Positions 1-6,522 are shown, numbered from the stretch's first letter. The stretch: 26,215 bases of DNA from JBOFDK01 sp051646925 (GCA_051646925.1 JBOFDK010000035.1:1-26215), one strand, 5' to 3'. Numbers and translations are program-made. Notes: generated from the sequence alone by a model not told the origin.

Positions 1-123
1 AAGATAAGATTTCCCATCCAGAAATGGAGTAAGACCCCTTAGAGACTATGAGGTAGATAGGTTGGAGGTGTAAGCATGGCAACATGTGTAGCTGACCAAT
101 ACTAACGGTTCGAGGGTTTGACC
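1..123 (+). rRNA. rrl: 23S ribosomal RNA, 3' end (partial)
   Basis: These are the last ~120 nt of 23S rRNA; the rest lies left of the window. The stretch around 94-121 (GACCAATACTAACGGTTCGA, then GGGTTTGACC) matches the conserved 3' terminal region of bacterial 23S, which in clostridia reads GACTAATACTAATAGGTCGAGGGCTTGACC. The exact mature 3' end is uncertain by a few bases because pairing with the 5' end cannot be checked here. It heads a transcript continuing into tRNA-Asn, tRNA-Glu, 5S and tRNA-Cys. Confidence 0.93.
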
Positions 124-220
124 TGAAAAAGGTTTAACTAAGGTTTAAAGTAGAAGTTTAAAGATAAAAAAATTATGTTTAGTTTTGAAAGTATACATGC
201 ATAAAACAAAAGTTTGAGCA

Positions 221-262
221 TATAATATAAAGTAGCCAGTTGATGGTGGGCCTTATATTATA
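221..262 (+). other. Inverted repeat upstream of tRNA-Asn, copy 1
   Basis: A perfect 10-bp inverted repeat (TATAATATAA at 221-230, TTATATTATA at 253-262) encloses a 22-nt loop in the 23S-tRNA-Asn spacer. The left arm contains a TATAAT hexamer with TGCATA 17 bp upstream, so it could be a weak internal promoter, a processing stem, or both. A homologous element lies before the second tRNA-Asn (738-779). Confidence 0.55.
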
Positions 263-276
263 GAGTGTACTGATAT

Positions 277-348
277 TCCTCGATAGCTCAGTGGTAGAGC
301 ATTCGGCTGTTAACCGAAGGGTCGTAGGTTCGAACCCTACTCGGGGAG
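277..348 (+). tRNA. tRNA-Asn (GTT), copy 1
   Basis: A 72-nt cloverleaf. The acceptor stem is TCCTCGA pairing with TCGGGGA, with discriminator G348. The anticodon stem TTCGG/CCGAA carries loop CTGTTAA, so the anticodon GTT is at 309-311 and decodes Asn. The T arm GTAGG-TTCGAAC-CCTAC is intact. No CCA is encoded, so the 3' end needs a CCA-adding enzyme. The gene sits between 23S and 5S, an uncommon place for tRNA-Asn. Confidence 0.97.
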
Positions 349-356
349 TTTAGTAA

Positions 357-428
357 GGCCCATTGGTCAAGCGGTTAAGACACCGCCCTTTCACGGCGGT
401 AACAGGGGTTCGATTCCCCTATGGGTCA
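357..428 (+). tRNA. tRNA-Glu (TTC)
   Basis: A 72-nt cloverleaf starting GGCCCAT and ending ATGGGTC plus discriminator A428, with one G-U pair in the acceptor stem. The anticodon stem CCGCC/GGCGG holds the loop CTTTCAC, anticodon TTC. The T arm AGGGG-TTCGATT-CCCCT is intact. No CCA is encoded. It lies 8 nt after tRNA-Asn and 3 nt before 5S. It is missing from the second copy of this block. Confidence 0.97.
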
Positions 429-431
429 TTT

Positions 432-548
432 TATGGTGACGATGCGACTAGGGGACACACCCGTTCCCATACCGAACACGTAGGTTAAGACCTAGTCGGT
501 CGATGGTACTTGGCTGGAGACGGCCCGGGAGAGTAGATGGTTGCCATA
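432..548 (+). rRNA. rrf: 5S ribosomal RNA
   Basis: About 117 nt with closing helix TATGGT (432-437) pairing with GCCATA (543-548). The conserved 5S core CCCGTTCCCATACCGAACAC lies at 460-479, and GGGAGAGTAGATGG lies near the 3' end. It follows two tRNA genes rather than directly following 23S. Boundaries are inferred from the terminal helix and may be off by 1-2 nt. Confidence 0.95.
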
Positions 549-557
549 ATTGAATAC

Positions 558-628
558 GGCGGCATAGCCAAGTGGTAAGGCAGAGGTCTGCAACACCTTC
601 ATCACCAGTTCAAATCTGGTTGCCGCCT
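558..628 (+). tRNA. tRNA-Cys (GCA), copy 1
   Basis: A 71-nt cloverleaf with acceptor stem GGCGGCA/TGCCGCC and discriminator T628, the expected Cys identity base. Anticodon GCA is at 590-592 in loop CTGCAAC. The T arm CCAG-TTCAAAT-CTGG is intact. No CCA is encoded. It is identical to the second copy at 964-1034 and is followed directly by a terminator. Confidence 0.97.
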
Positions 629-630
629 TT

Positions 631-664
631 ATAAGCACTTATAAAAATGAGTGCTTATTTTTAT
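631..664 (+). terminator. Terminator of the rRNA/tRNA operon
   Basis: ATAAGCACT (631-639) pairs with AGTGCTTAT (650-658), followed by a T-rich tail. It closes the 23S-tRNA-5S-tRNA transcript. The related hairpin at 1039-1070 ends the duplicated block. Confidence 0.85.
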
Positions 665-737
665 GTAACATTATAATTAATTTGAAAATGAAAAAATATT
701 TTTTAATTAATATATGCATAAAATGAAAATTGCATCA

Positions 738-779
738 TATAATATAAAGTAAGCAGTTGATAATTGACTTTACATTATA
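738..779 (+). other. Inverted repeat upstream of tRNA-Asn, copy 2
   Basis: The left arm TATAATATAA (738-747) faces TTACATTATA (770-779), with one mismatch at C773. It is homologous to the 221-262 element, again with TGCATA 17 bp before TATAAT. Because a terminator precedes this block at 631-664, a promoter here is needed to express the second tRNA pair unless there is read-through. Confidence 0.5.
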
Positions 780-793
780 AGTTGTAAAAATAT

Positions 794-865
794 TCCTCGA
801 TAGCTCAGTGGTAGAGCATTCGGCTGTTAACCGAAGGGTCGTAGGTTCAAACCCTACTCGGGGAG
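794..865 (+). tRNA. tRNA-Asn (GTT), copy 2
   Basis: It is identical to the copy at 277-348 except for the T loop (TTCAAAC instead of TTCGAAC), a purine change compatible with function. All stems are intact, the anticodon is GTT, and no CCA is encoded. It lies downstream of the operon terminator, so it probably has its own promoter. Confidence 0.96.
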
Positions 866-936
866 TTTAGTAAGATCTACTGTTAAAATATATAAAGTAT
901 ACTTATTAACTAAATCTATGCATAAGTAGCTAGTGT

Positions 937-962
937 GAGTAGATAGTACCTATAATTGAATA
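937..962 (+). pseudogene. 5S rRNA 3' remnant
   Basis: These 26 nt match the 5S 3' end and its downstream spacer (531-556) at 22 of 26 positions, beginning GAGTAGAT and ending TATAATTGAATA. No other 5S domain is recognisable upstream. The remaining ~70 nt after tRNA-Asn copy 2 begin GTTTAGTAAG as in copy 1, then become AT-rich; any tRNA-Glu homology there is marginal. Confidence 0.7.
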
Positions 963-963
963 T

Positions 964-1034
964 GGCGGCATAGCCAAGTGGTAAGGCAGAGGTCTGCAAC
1001 ACCTTCATCACCAGTTCAAATCTGGTTGCCGCCT
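964..1034 (+). tRNA. tRNA-Cys (GCA), copy 2
   Basis: Identical over all 71 nt to the copy at 558-628, with anticodon GCA and discriminator T1034. No CCA is encoded. A perfect 11-bp terminator hairpin follows within 5 nt. Confidence 0.97.
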
Positions 1035-1038
1035 TAAG

Positions 1039-1070
1039 TAAGCACTTATGAAAATAAGTGCTTATTTTTA
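1039..1070 (+). terminator. Terminator after tRNA-Cys copy 2
   Basis: TAAGCACTTAT (1039-1049) and ATAAGTGCTTA (1054-1064) form a perfect 11-bp stem with a GAAA tetraloop and a T-rich tail. It is a paralogue of the terminator at 631-664. Confidence 0.88.
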
Positions 1071-1117
1071 TGCAATAAATAAAATAATTGTTATATATTT
1101 TAACGTTAAAATTTATA

Positions 1118-1290
1118 TTGAAAATTTATCAAGGATATTTTTAAAATGCTGTGAGAAGTAGTATATAGATAGTATTAGGACTAAAAAATAAATATGAGGT
1201 AGAAGTAGGCAGCTACTTAGTTTGTGCAGCATAGTAGCAATAATGTGCAAACTGATGAATAGTAGAGGAAAGCTATTGTATTTTTTTTAT
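1118..1290 (+). ncRNA. Candidate structured small RNA
   Basis: A possible promoter, TTGAAA (1118-1123) with an 18-bp spacer to TAAAAT (1142-1147), precedes three hairpins in series. The first is AAGTAG-GCAG-CTACTT (1203-1218). The second is AGTTTGTGCA (1219-1228) with TGTGCAAACT (1244-1253), 10 bp including two G-U. The third is AATAG/CTATT (1258-1277), followed by a run of eight T (1281-1288). The layout resembles a ~135-nt terminated transcript. No known RNA family was recognised, and it could be only a leader or a chance structure. Confidence 0.35.
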
Positions 1291-1303
1291 TATATTATAT
1301 AAT
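1276..1303 (+). promoter_or_regulatory. Candidate promoter for the yyzM-rpsF operon
   Basis: TTGTAT (1276-1281), a 16-bp spacer and TATAAT (1298-1303). It overlaps the T-run of the preceding hairpin and would put the start near 1310, just before the TAAA/TAAG microsatellite. The region is so AT-rich that this is weak evidence. Confidence 0.35.
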
Positions 1304-1316
1304 AGAAAATAAAATA

Positions 1317-1380
<64 letters not shown>

Positions 1381-1486
1381 TAACAAAGTGATTTCAATAA
1401 TTATTGGATTAATTTGTAAAAAAAAATACAGAAAAAAGAATAGAATATATAACATATGGAAATAATTACTAAGGAGGGTGTAACAA

Positions 1487-1678
1487 ATGAACTATTCAAT
1501 AGGTGATATAGTGCAGATGAAAAAATCGCATCCATGTGGAACGAATGAATGGGAAATACTTCGTGTGGGTGCGGATTTTAAGCTGCGATGCAAAAAATGT
1601 AAGCATATGGTTATGATACCACGAGAAAAATTTGAAAAAAGCGTCAAAAAAATACTAAATAAGATAAATGAAGTGTAA
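1487..1678 (+). CDS. DUF951 family protein (YyzM-like)
   Basis: A 63-residue cytoplasmic protein of the DUF951 family, homologous to B. subtilis YyzM, which is also encoded near rpsF-ssb-rpsR. No biochemical function is established that I know of. The N-terminal part (GDIVQMKKSHPCG) is a short beta-rich segment. C17 and a C35-x2-C38 pair in LRCKKCKH look like a small metal or zinc-ribbon-type site (inference). A very strong ribosome site (AAGGAGGGTG, 1471-1480) fixes the start. It is the first gene of the rpsF cluster, with a 135-bp gap to rpsF, so rpsF may have additional control. Confidence 0.9.
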   Translation: MNYSIGDIVQMKKSHPCGTNEWEILRVGADFKLRCKKCKHMVMIPREKFEKSVKKILNKINEV

Positions 1679-1768
1679 TAGTTACAACAATATCCAATGT
1701 ATATTTCGAGAAAAAGCTTGTATTAAGTACTTAGTTATGATATCATTGTGAATTGTAATGAATTCCTT

Positions 1769-1789
1769 GCTCTACACAAGAGGTAGGGC
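1769..1789 (+). promoter_or_regulatory. Hairpin in the rpsF leader
   Basis: GCTCTAC (1769-1775) pairs with GTAGGGC (1783-1789), seven bp with one G-U, loop ACAAGAG, ending ~10 nt before the rpsF Shine-Dalgarno. rpsF mRNAs in many bacteria carry an S6:S18-binding autoregulatory leader. I do not see that motif's CCG bulge clearly, so the assignment is only suggestive. Confidence 0.4.
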
Positions 1790-1813
1790 CAAAGTCCAAA
1801 AGGAGGTGCAACA

Positions 1814-2104
1814 ATGAAGAATTACGAATTAGCGCTTGTATTGATCCCATCTTTAAGTGAAGAGGATAAGTTAGCAAACCTTGAAAAGGCAAAAGAACTT
1901 ATCACACGTTTCGGCGGAGAAATCACTAACGTTGATGACTGGGGCAAAAGAAAACTTGCTTACGAAATCAACAAACAAAGAGACGGTTTTTACTACTTTA
2001 TAAATTTCAAAGCTGAAACAGCAGTTCCAGCAGAACTTGAAAGTAGATTCCGTATTATGGAAACAGCTCTTCGTTATTTAATCGTTCGTCTTGATGAACA
2101 ATAA
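1814..2104 (+). CDS. rpsF: 30S ribosomal protein S6
   Basis: 96 residues, the usual length for S6. It starts MKNYELALVLIPSL and contains the family features GGEI..VDDWGKRKLAYEI (about residues 34-53) and the C-terminal FRIMETALRYLIVR. S6 binds the 30S platform as a heterodimer with S18, and the S18 gene lies two genes downstream. The ribosome site AAAGGAGGTG lies 8 nt before the ATG. It forms an operon with ssb (27-bp gap to the chosen start) and rpsR, the standard Firmicutes arrangement, linking ribosome and replication protein supply. Confidence 0.98.
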   Translation: MKNYELALVLIPSLSEEDKLANLEKAKELITRFGGEITNVDDWGKRKLAYEINKQRDGFYYFINFKAETAVPAELESRFRIMETALRYLIVRLDEQ

Positions 2105-2131
2105 AAATCAAAATATGAAGGAGGTTTAATG

Positions 2132-2578
2132 ATGAATAAAGTTATGCTCATGGGAAGATTAACAAGAGACCCAGAAGTACGATATTCTCAATCAGCCAAT
2201 CCAGTTGCAGTTGCAAGATATGGACTAGCTATAAGAAGACAATTTACTAAACAAGGAGAACCGGATGTAGATTTCTTTAATGTTGTTGCCTTTGGCAAAG
2301 CAGGAGAGTTTGCAGAAAAGTTTTTCAGAAAAGGCCAAATGGTTGCAGTTGTTGGAAGGTTACAAGTTAGTACTTGGGAAGACCAACAAAAAGTAAAGCA
2401 TACATCAGTAGATGTAATAGCAGAAGAACAACATTTTGCAGAAAGTAAATCTTCAGCTGAATCAAGAGGGGTAGCAACAGGTACACCTTTAGAATCAAGT
2501 CCAGCAACGCCTCCTTCTATGAGTCCAGTGTCAGGTTTTACACCTACAATGGAAGAAGATGACGATTTACCATTTTAA
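2132..2578 (+). CDS. ssb: Single-stranded DNA-binding protein
   Basis: 148 residues. The OB-fold occupies about residues 1-105 (MNKVMLMGRLTRDPEVRY; DFFNVVAFGKAGEFAEKF; KGQMVAVVGRLQ). A Ser/Pro/Thr-rich linker follows, and the acidic tip EEDDDLPF is the conserved C-terminal peptide that recruits replication and repair partners. SSB coats single-stranded DNA as a tetramer. Two adjacent ATGs exist (2129 and 2132). The second is 7 nt from GGAGG and gives the canonical MNKV start, so it was chosen. Its position between rpsF and rpsR is typical. Confidence 0.98.
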   Translation: MNKVMLMGRLTRDPEVRYSQSANPVAVARYGLAIRRQFTKQGEPDVDFFNVVAFGKAGEFAEKFFRKGQMVAVVGRLQVSTWEDQQKVKHTSVDVIAEEQHFAESKSSAESRGVATGTPLESSPATPPSMSPVSGFTPTMEEDDDLPF

Positions 2579-2609
2579 CTAAAAACTTAAAATGAAGGAG
2601 GAAAATACA

Positions 2610-2843
2610 ATGGCAATGCAAAGAAGACGTAACCGTAGAAGACGTAAAGTTAATCAATTTGCAGGGGATAATATCAAAAAAATCAACTACAAAGACATTA
2701 ACACTCTTAAAAAGTTTATCTCTGAAAGAGGTAAGATTCTTCCAAGAAGAATCACTGGTAACTCTGCTAAAGCACAACGTAAACTTACTGTAGCTATTAA
2801 ACGTGCTAGACACGTAGCACTTTTACCATACACTCAAGACTAA
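2610..2843 (+). CDS. rpsR: 30S ribosomal protein S18, cysteine-free form
   Basis: 77 residues, normal for S18. A basic N-terminus (MAMQRRRNRRRRKV) precedes the conserved core INYKDINTLKKFISERGKILPRRITG, with the typical C-terminal part AIKRARHVALLPY. S18 pairs with S6 on the 30S platform. An upstream in-frame ATG at 2592 overlaps the Shine-Dalgarno AAGGAGG (2595-2601). The ATG at 2610 is 8 nt downstream of it and gives the family N-terminus. The zinc-type motif KVCxFC seen in many bacterial S18 proteins reads KVNQFA here, so this is the zinc-independent form. A terminator follows. Confidence 0.97.
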   Translation: MAMQRRRNRRRRKVNQFAGDNIKKINYKDINTLKKFISERGKILPRRITGNSAKAQRKLTVAIKRARHVALLPYTQD

Positions 2844-2897
2844 TTAACAAATTCAACAAATAATAGAGAGACAAATAAGCACACACACAATATGCAC

Positions 2898-2932
2898 AAA
2901 ACACTACTTTTTGGTGAGTAGTGTTTTTTTTT
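2898..2932 (+). terminator. Terminator of the rpsF-ssb-rpsR operon
   Basis: ACACTACT (2901-2908) pairs with AGTAGTGT (2917-2924), loop TTTTGGTG, extended by A/T pairs and followed by a run of T to 2932. Confidence 0.93.
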
Positions 2933-2950
2933 GTCTGTAATATTATTTAT

Positions 2951-2970
2951 CCCCCTATAATATAGAGGGG
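2951..2970 (+). other. G/C-rich hairpin between rpsR and yybS
   Basis: CCCC (2951-2954) pairs with GGGG (2967-2970), and inside it CTATA pairs with TATAG around a single A, with A2966 bulged. No T-run follows in either direction. It is conspicuous in AT-rich DNA, just upstream of the yybS promoter; role unknown. Confidence 0.45.
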
Positions 2971-3002
2971 CATTTGATATACTATAAAAAAGAATAATAT
3001 TG

Positions 3003-3011
3003 TGTTATAAT
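3003..3011 (+). promoter_or_regulatory. Extended -10 promoter for yybS-gdpP-rplI-dnaB
   Basis: TGT followed by TATAAT (3006-3011) is an extended -10 element with no good -35. It lies after the rpsR terminator and starts transcription only a few bases before the Shine-Dalgarno at 3020-3025, so the leader would be very short. Confidence 0.5.
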
Positions 3012-3034
3012 GAGATATTAGGAGGCTAGTGTAT

Positions 3035-4003
3035 ATGAAACAAGAAAAGAAAGAAAGAATACAAGTAATTGGGTTAATCTTGTTATATGCAATATTAGGA
3101 GTAGTAGGATTATATTCAAGAACTATGGTGTTTTTGTTTCCAATAATTGCATTACCTATTACCATATATTTATTAGGAATGAAAAACAATTTGAAAAAAG
3201 CATGGATTATTCACGTAGCGGTTATGATTAGTATTCTTATATTGACCGGATCGTTAGTAGAATGTGTTTTTTATTTTTGTGCAGTAGCGATGCCAGTGAC
3301 AATTATATTGTCATTATCAAAAAAATCAGCAACTATACCACAATATATAATGTATATTGGAGTAGGTGTAATGTCAGTTTTTTTTATCGTTGTACTTATT
3401 ATGCGTAATTTAGGTATAGACTATATTAATATGTACTTAGAAATTATTGCAGATACGCAGATATTGCAAATGAATTTAATTGATGAGGCAATGACTTTAG
3501 CTTCAGATGTATCTATGCATGAGCAATTTAAAGCGTTTAAAGAAGTTATTTCTATGCAATATATACTTTTAGAGACTATATATCCAGCGTTATTTTTATT
3601 AATAGGTATTTTTAACGCAGCAATATATCAATTTTTAATAACTAGAATTGCAAAAATAATAAAATGGAATATGCCTTCATTTAGACAGATAGCACAATTT
3701 ACTTTTTCAAAGTGGATGGCTGTTTTATTTTTCTTAGCATTAATATTAATACAACTTCAAAATGATGAACCATTATTAGGGTTGCTAGGGGTTAATTTAT
3801 TTTTCTTTGTAACTATTTTATTACAGTTTTTAGGTGGTATGACCGCTATAGTTTTAATTAAAAGAAAAAAATGGGTCATTACAAAAAAAATACTTGCATA
3901 CGCTATTATAGGATTGCTATTTAGTACGATACCAACAGTTATAATGATGGTAGGGTTTAGTGATATACTTTTTAATTTTAGAAAAGTGAAACTAATTGTT
4001 TAG
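3035..4003 (+). CDS. yybS: DUF2232 membrane protein (YybS-like)
   Basis: 322 residues, predicted polytopic membrane protein with about eight hydrophobic spans (for example around residues 10-50, 60-105, 110-130 and 180-205, and four more toward the C-terminus). It matches the DUF2232/YybS family by topology and by position: yybS-gdpP-rplI-dnaB is the conserved Firmicutes order. Its molecular function is unknown, though constant adjacency to the c-di-AMP phosphodiesterase suggests a link in membrane or nucleotide signalling (inference). The longest frame starts at a GTG (3029), only 3 nt from AGGAGG. The ATG at 3035 is at ideal distance and was chosen. The gap to gdpP is 39 bp. Confidence 0.88.
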   Translation: MKQEKKERIQVIGLILLYAILGVVGLYSRTMVFLFPIIALPITIYLLGMKNNLKKAWIIHVAVMISILILTGSLVECVFYFCAVAMPVTIILSLSKKSATIPQYIMYIGVGVMSVFFIVVLIMRNLGIDYINMYLEIIADTQILQMNLIDEAMTLASDVSMHEQFKAFKEVISMQYILLETIYPALFLLIGIFNAAIYQFLITRIAKIIKWNMPSFRQIAQFTFSKWMAVLFFLALILIQLQNDEPLLGLLGVNLFFFVTILLQFLGGMTAIVLIKRKKWVITKKILAYAIIGLLFSTIPTVIMMVGFSDILFNFRKVKLIV

Positions 4004-4042
4004 AATAGCAAAAACAGATAATTTAGGGAAGGTAGCGTGGTT

Positions 4043-6049
4043 ATGAAAAAAGAAAAAAAAGATACGCAGGTCTCAATGACTGCAATACTACGATTTACCC
4101 AAATAGGTTTTTGTTTTGCAATTATACAAGGGGTCATTACAATTTATGCAAATACATTGATTGGAATTGTTACAGCACTTGTTTTTTTGGGGTTACTTAC
4201 GTATACATTTTTATTAGAAACACGATTGAAAAAGCAAGTAGAGGAAGAAGTGGGTGCAAAAGTTGAGGCGCTTTGTAAAATAAAACAAGACTTATTTTTA
4301 GAGACACCGATGCCAGTTGTAATTCTTAATAAATTAGGCGATATTACATGGTTTAATAAAAGTTTTTCTGAATGTATGGAAACACCAGAAATTTTAGGGT
4401 ATAACATAAGATCGATATTTGTAGATCTTCAATTAGAGAATTTTCCAAAAGAAAATGGAATTTATGAAAAAGATGTTATATTAGGAGAAAATCATTACAA
4501 TATGAGGTGTCAACGTGTTCAACTTCAAGATTCAACAGTTCCATTTTATTATGCTATTTACTTAATAAATGTTACTAAGCAAAAGAAGTTAGAAGAACGT
4601 GTAACTCAACAAAGACCTATGATTGGATATTTATATATTGATAACTATGAAGAAGTTATGCAAAGTATAGAAGAAGTTAGAAGACCTATGCTAGGTGCAA
4701 TTATTGATAGAAAAATAGGTGTTTGGTTTAAAAATAAAGAAGTTAGTCTTTGTAAATTTGATCGTGATAGATACATGTTATTTTTTACAGAATCTAGTTT
4801 GGCCGAAATGCAAAATCGTAAATTTGATATATTAGATGAAATTAGAAATATTCAAGTAGGTAATGAGTTACCAGTTACGATTAGTGTCGGTATTGGACGT
4901 AACTTTGGAACGCTAGAGCAATCAAAAGAAGAAGCACGTGCAGCATTTGATTTAGCACTTGGACGTGGTGGTGATCAAGCTATTATTAAGCATAATGATA
5001 AATACACATTCTATGGTGGTAAAACGAAAGAAGTTGAAAAAAGTACTCGTGTTAAAGTACGTATAAAAGCATATGCTTTTAAAGAATTACTTCATAATGC
5101 AGATAAAGTTTATATAATGGGGCATAAGCATATTGATGTTGATTGTTTAGGTGCTGCGATGGGAGTTTATCGCGCAGCGACTATTATGGGAAAAAAAGCA
5201 CAGATTATATTAAATGAATCTAATTATTCAGTACAAGCAATATATCAAAGAATTTTAGAAACACCAGAATATAAAGATCTTTTTATTACAAGTGAAAAAG
5301 CAGAACAAGATATTACAAAACAAACATTGTTAGTACTAGTTGATTCGCATAGAAAAAGTCAATTAGAACATCCGGATTTATTAGATAAAACAAATCATGT
5401 TGTAATATTTGATCATCATAGATTAAATACTGATTTTATAGAGGATGCAGTTTTAACTTATATAGAACCATATATTTCATCGACTTGTGAAATGATATCA
5501 GAAATACTTAATTATTTGACAGATAAAGTAAAGCTAACACAGATTGAAGCAGACGCATTACTTGCAGGTATAACTATTGATACGAAAAATTTTGTATTCA
5601 AAACAGGTGTAAGAACTTTTGAGGCAGCAGCATTTTTAAGACGTGCAGGGGCAGATAGTACACGTGTACGTATATTATTTCAAAATGATATAGAAACGTA
5701 TAGAATAAAAGCGGCTGCAATAGCTGCATCTGAAATGTGGCAAAATCAAATGGCTATTACAGCTGTTGAGGGTGAGTATGATCATAATAATATATTAGCA
5801 GCTCAAGTTGCGGATGAGCTTTTAAATATTAAAGATATATCAGCAGCTTTTGTAATAACAAAAAAAGGCGAAGAAATGATGATTAGTGCAAGGTCTATTT
5901 CGGATGTTAATGTTCAGCGCATAATGGAACTTCTAGGTGGTGGCGGACATAGAAATATTGCTGGTGCACAATTAAGAGAGTTGACAATAGACGAAATAAA
6001 AGAGAAAATTAAAGAAGCAATTAAGACATATGAAGAGGAAGGTGAATAA
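4043..6049 (+). CDS. gdpP: Cyclic-di-AMP phosphodiesterase GdpP
   Basis: 668 residues, the normal GdpP size. Order: two transmembrane helices (about 15-60), a PAS-like domain (about 80-185), a degenerate GGDEF domain (about 190-320, with GRGGDQ in place of an active GGDEF), then DHH-DHHA1 from about 345. Catalytic metal ligands are visible in HKHIDVDCLGA (about 361), LVDSH (about 431) and DHHR (about 457). The DHHA1 signature GGGGHRNIAGAQ lies near 632. The enzyme hydrolyses c-di-AMP to pApA at the membrane, affecting osmotic and wall homeostasis. The ATG at 4043 fits the GGGAAGG ribosome site better than the GTG at 4037. Its last codons contain the rplI ribosome site, with a single base between the genes. 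Confidence 0.96.
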   Translation: MKKEKKDTQVSMTAILRFTQIGFCFAIIQGVITIYANTLIGIVTALVFLGLLTYTFLLETRLKKQVEEEVGAKVEALCKIKQDLFLETPMPVVILNKLGDITWFNKSFSECMETPEILGYNIRSIFVDLQLENFPKENGIYEKDVILGENHYNMRCQRVQLQDSTVPFYYAIYLINVTKQKKLEERVTQQRPMIGYLYIDNYEEVMQSIEEVRRPMLGAIIDRKIGVWFKNKEVSLCKFDRDRYMLFFTESSLAEMQNRKFDILDEIRNIQVGNELPVTISVGIGRNFGTLEQSKEEARAAFDLALGRGGDQAIIKHNDKYTFYGGKTKEVEKSTRVKVRIKAYAFKELLHNADKVYIMGHKHIDVDCLGAAMGVYRAATIMGKKAQIILNESNYSVQAIYQRILETPEYKDLFITSEKAEQDITKQTLLVLVDSHRKSQLEHPDLLDKTNHVVIFDHHRLNTDFIEDAVLTYIEPYISSTCEMISEILNYLTDKVKLTQIEADALLAGITIDTKNFVFKTGVRTFEAAAFLRRAGADSTRVRILFQNDIETYRIKAAAIAASEMWQNQMAITAVEGEYDHNNILAAQVADELLNIKDISAAFVITKKGEEMMISARSISDVNVQRIMELLGGGGHRNIAGAQLRELTIDEIKEKIKEAIKTYEEEGE

Positions 6050-6050
6050 A

Positions 6051-6500
6051 ATGAAAGTTATTTTAACACAAGATGTAAAAAAAGTAGGTAAAAAAGGTGA
6101 GTTATTAGAAGTAAAAGATGGTTATGCACGTAATGCACTATTCCCAAAAGGTTTAGCAGTTGAAGCAAATGCAGTTAATTTAAATAATAAAAAATTAGAA
6201 GACCGCGCAACTGATAAGAAAAAACAACAAGAGTTAGATGCTGCATTAGCAATTAAAGAAACAATTCATGACAAAAAGATTGAATTACCAATTAAAGTTG
6301 GTGAAGGTGGAAGAGTGTTTGGTTCGATTACAACTAAAGAAATCGGAGAAGCAATTCAGAAAACATTTAATGTAAGTGTTGATAAAAAGAAAATTTCTTT
6401 AAGTCAGCCAATTAAAGCATTAGGAAGTAAGACAGTTGAAGTTAAATTACATCCAAAAGTAGTTGCTGAAGTTACAGTATGTGCGATTGAAGCAAAATAA
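6051..6500 (+). CDS. rplI: 50S ribosomal protein L9
   Basis: 149 residues, the family's usual length. The N-terminal RNA-binding domain starts MKVILTQDVKKVGKKGELLE and includes the signature VKDGYARNALFPKGLA (about 22-37). A long connecting helix rich in Lys/Glu follows (about 45-80), then the C-terminal domain with GGRVFGSITTKEI. L9 binds 23S rRNA at the base of the L1 stalk. An upstream in-frame ATG at 6030 lies inside gdpP and was rejected. The ATG at 6051 is preceded by GGAAGGTG within the gdpP end, so translation is probably coupled. Confidence 0.98.
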   Translation: MKVILTQDVKKVGKKGELLEVKDGYARNALFPKGLAVEANAVNLNNKKLEDRATDKKKQQELDAALAIKETIHDKKIELPIKVGEGGRVFGSITTKEIGEAIQKTFNVSVDKKKISLSQPIKALGSKTVEVKLHPKVVAEVTVCAIEAK

Positions 6501-6522
6501 AGGTAGAAGGTGAGTGAGGGCT

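Larger units (their letters stand above)
711..1070 (+). repeat. Partial duplication of the tRNA-Asn/5S/tRNA-Cys block
   Basis: This segment is homologous to about 195-664. Shared blocks run in order: a TGCATAAAA-type leader, CATATAATATAAAGTA, CAGTTGAT, tRNA-Asn, GTTTAGTAAG, a 5S 3' remnant, TATAATTGAATA, tRNA-Cys and the AAGCACT/AGTGCTT terminator. tRNA-Glu and most of 5S are gone. Both retained tRNAs look functional while the spacers have drifted, which suggests an old duplication with selection on the tRNAs only. Confidence 0.85.

Noticed and set aside
1118..1290. T-box or other known riboswitch
   Set aside because: No T-box sequence (AGGGTGG) or other known aptamer core is visible; only generic hairpins and a T-run.
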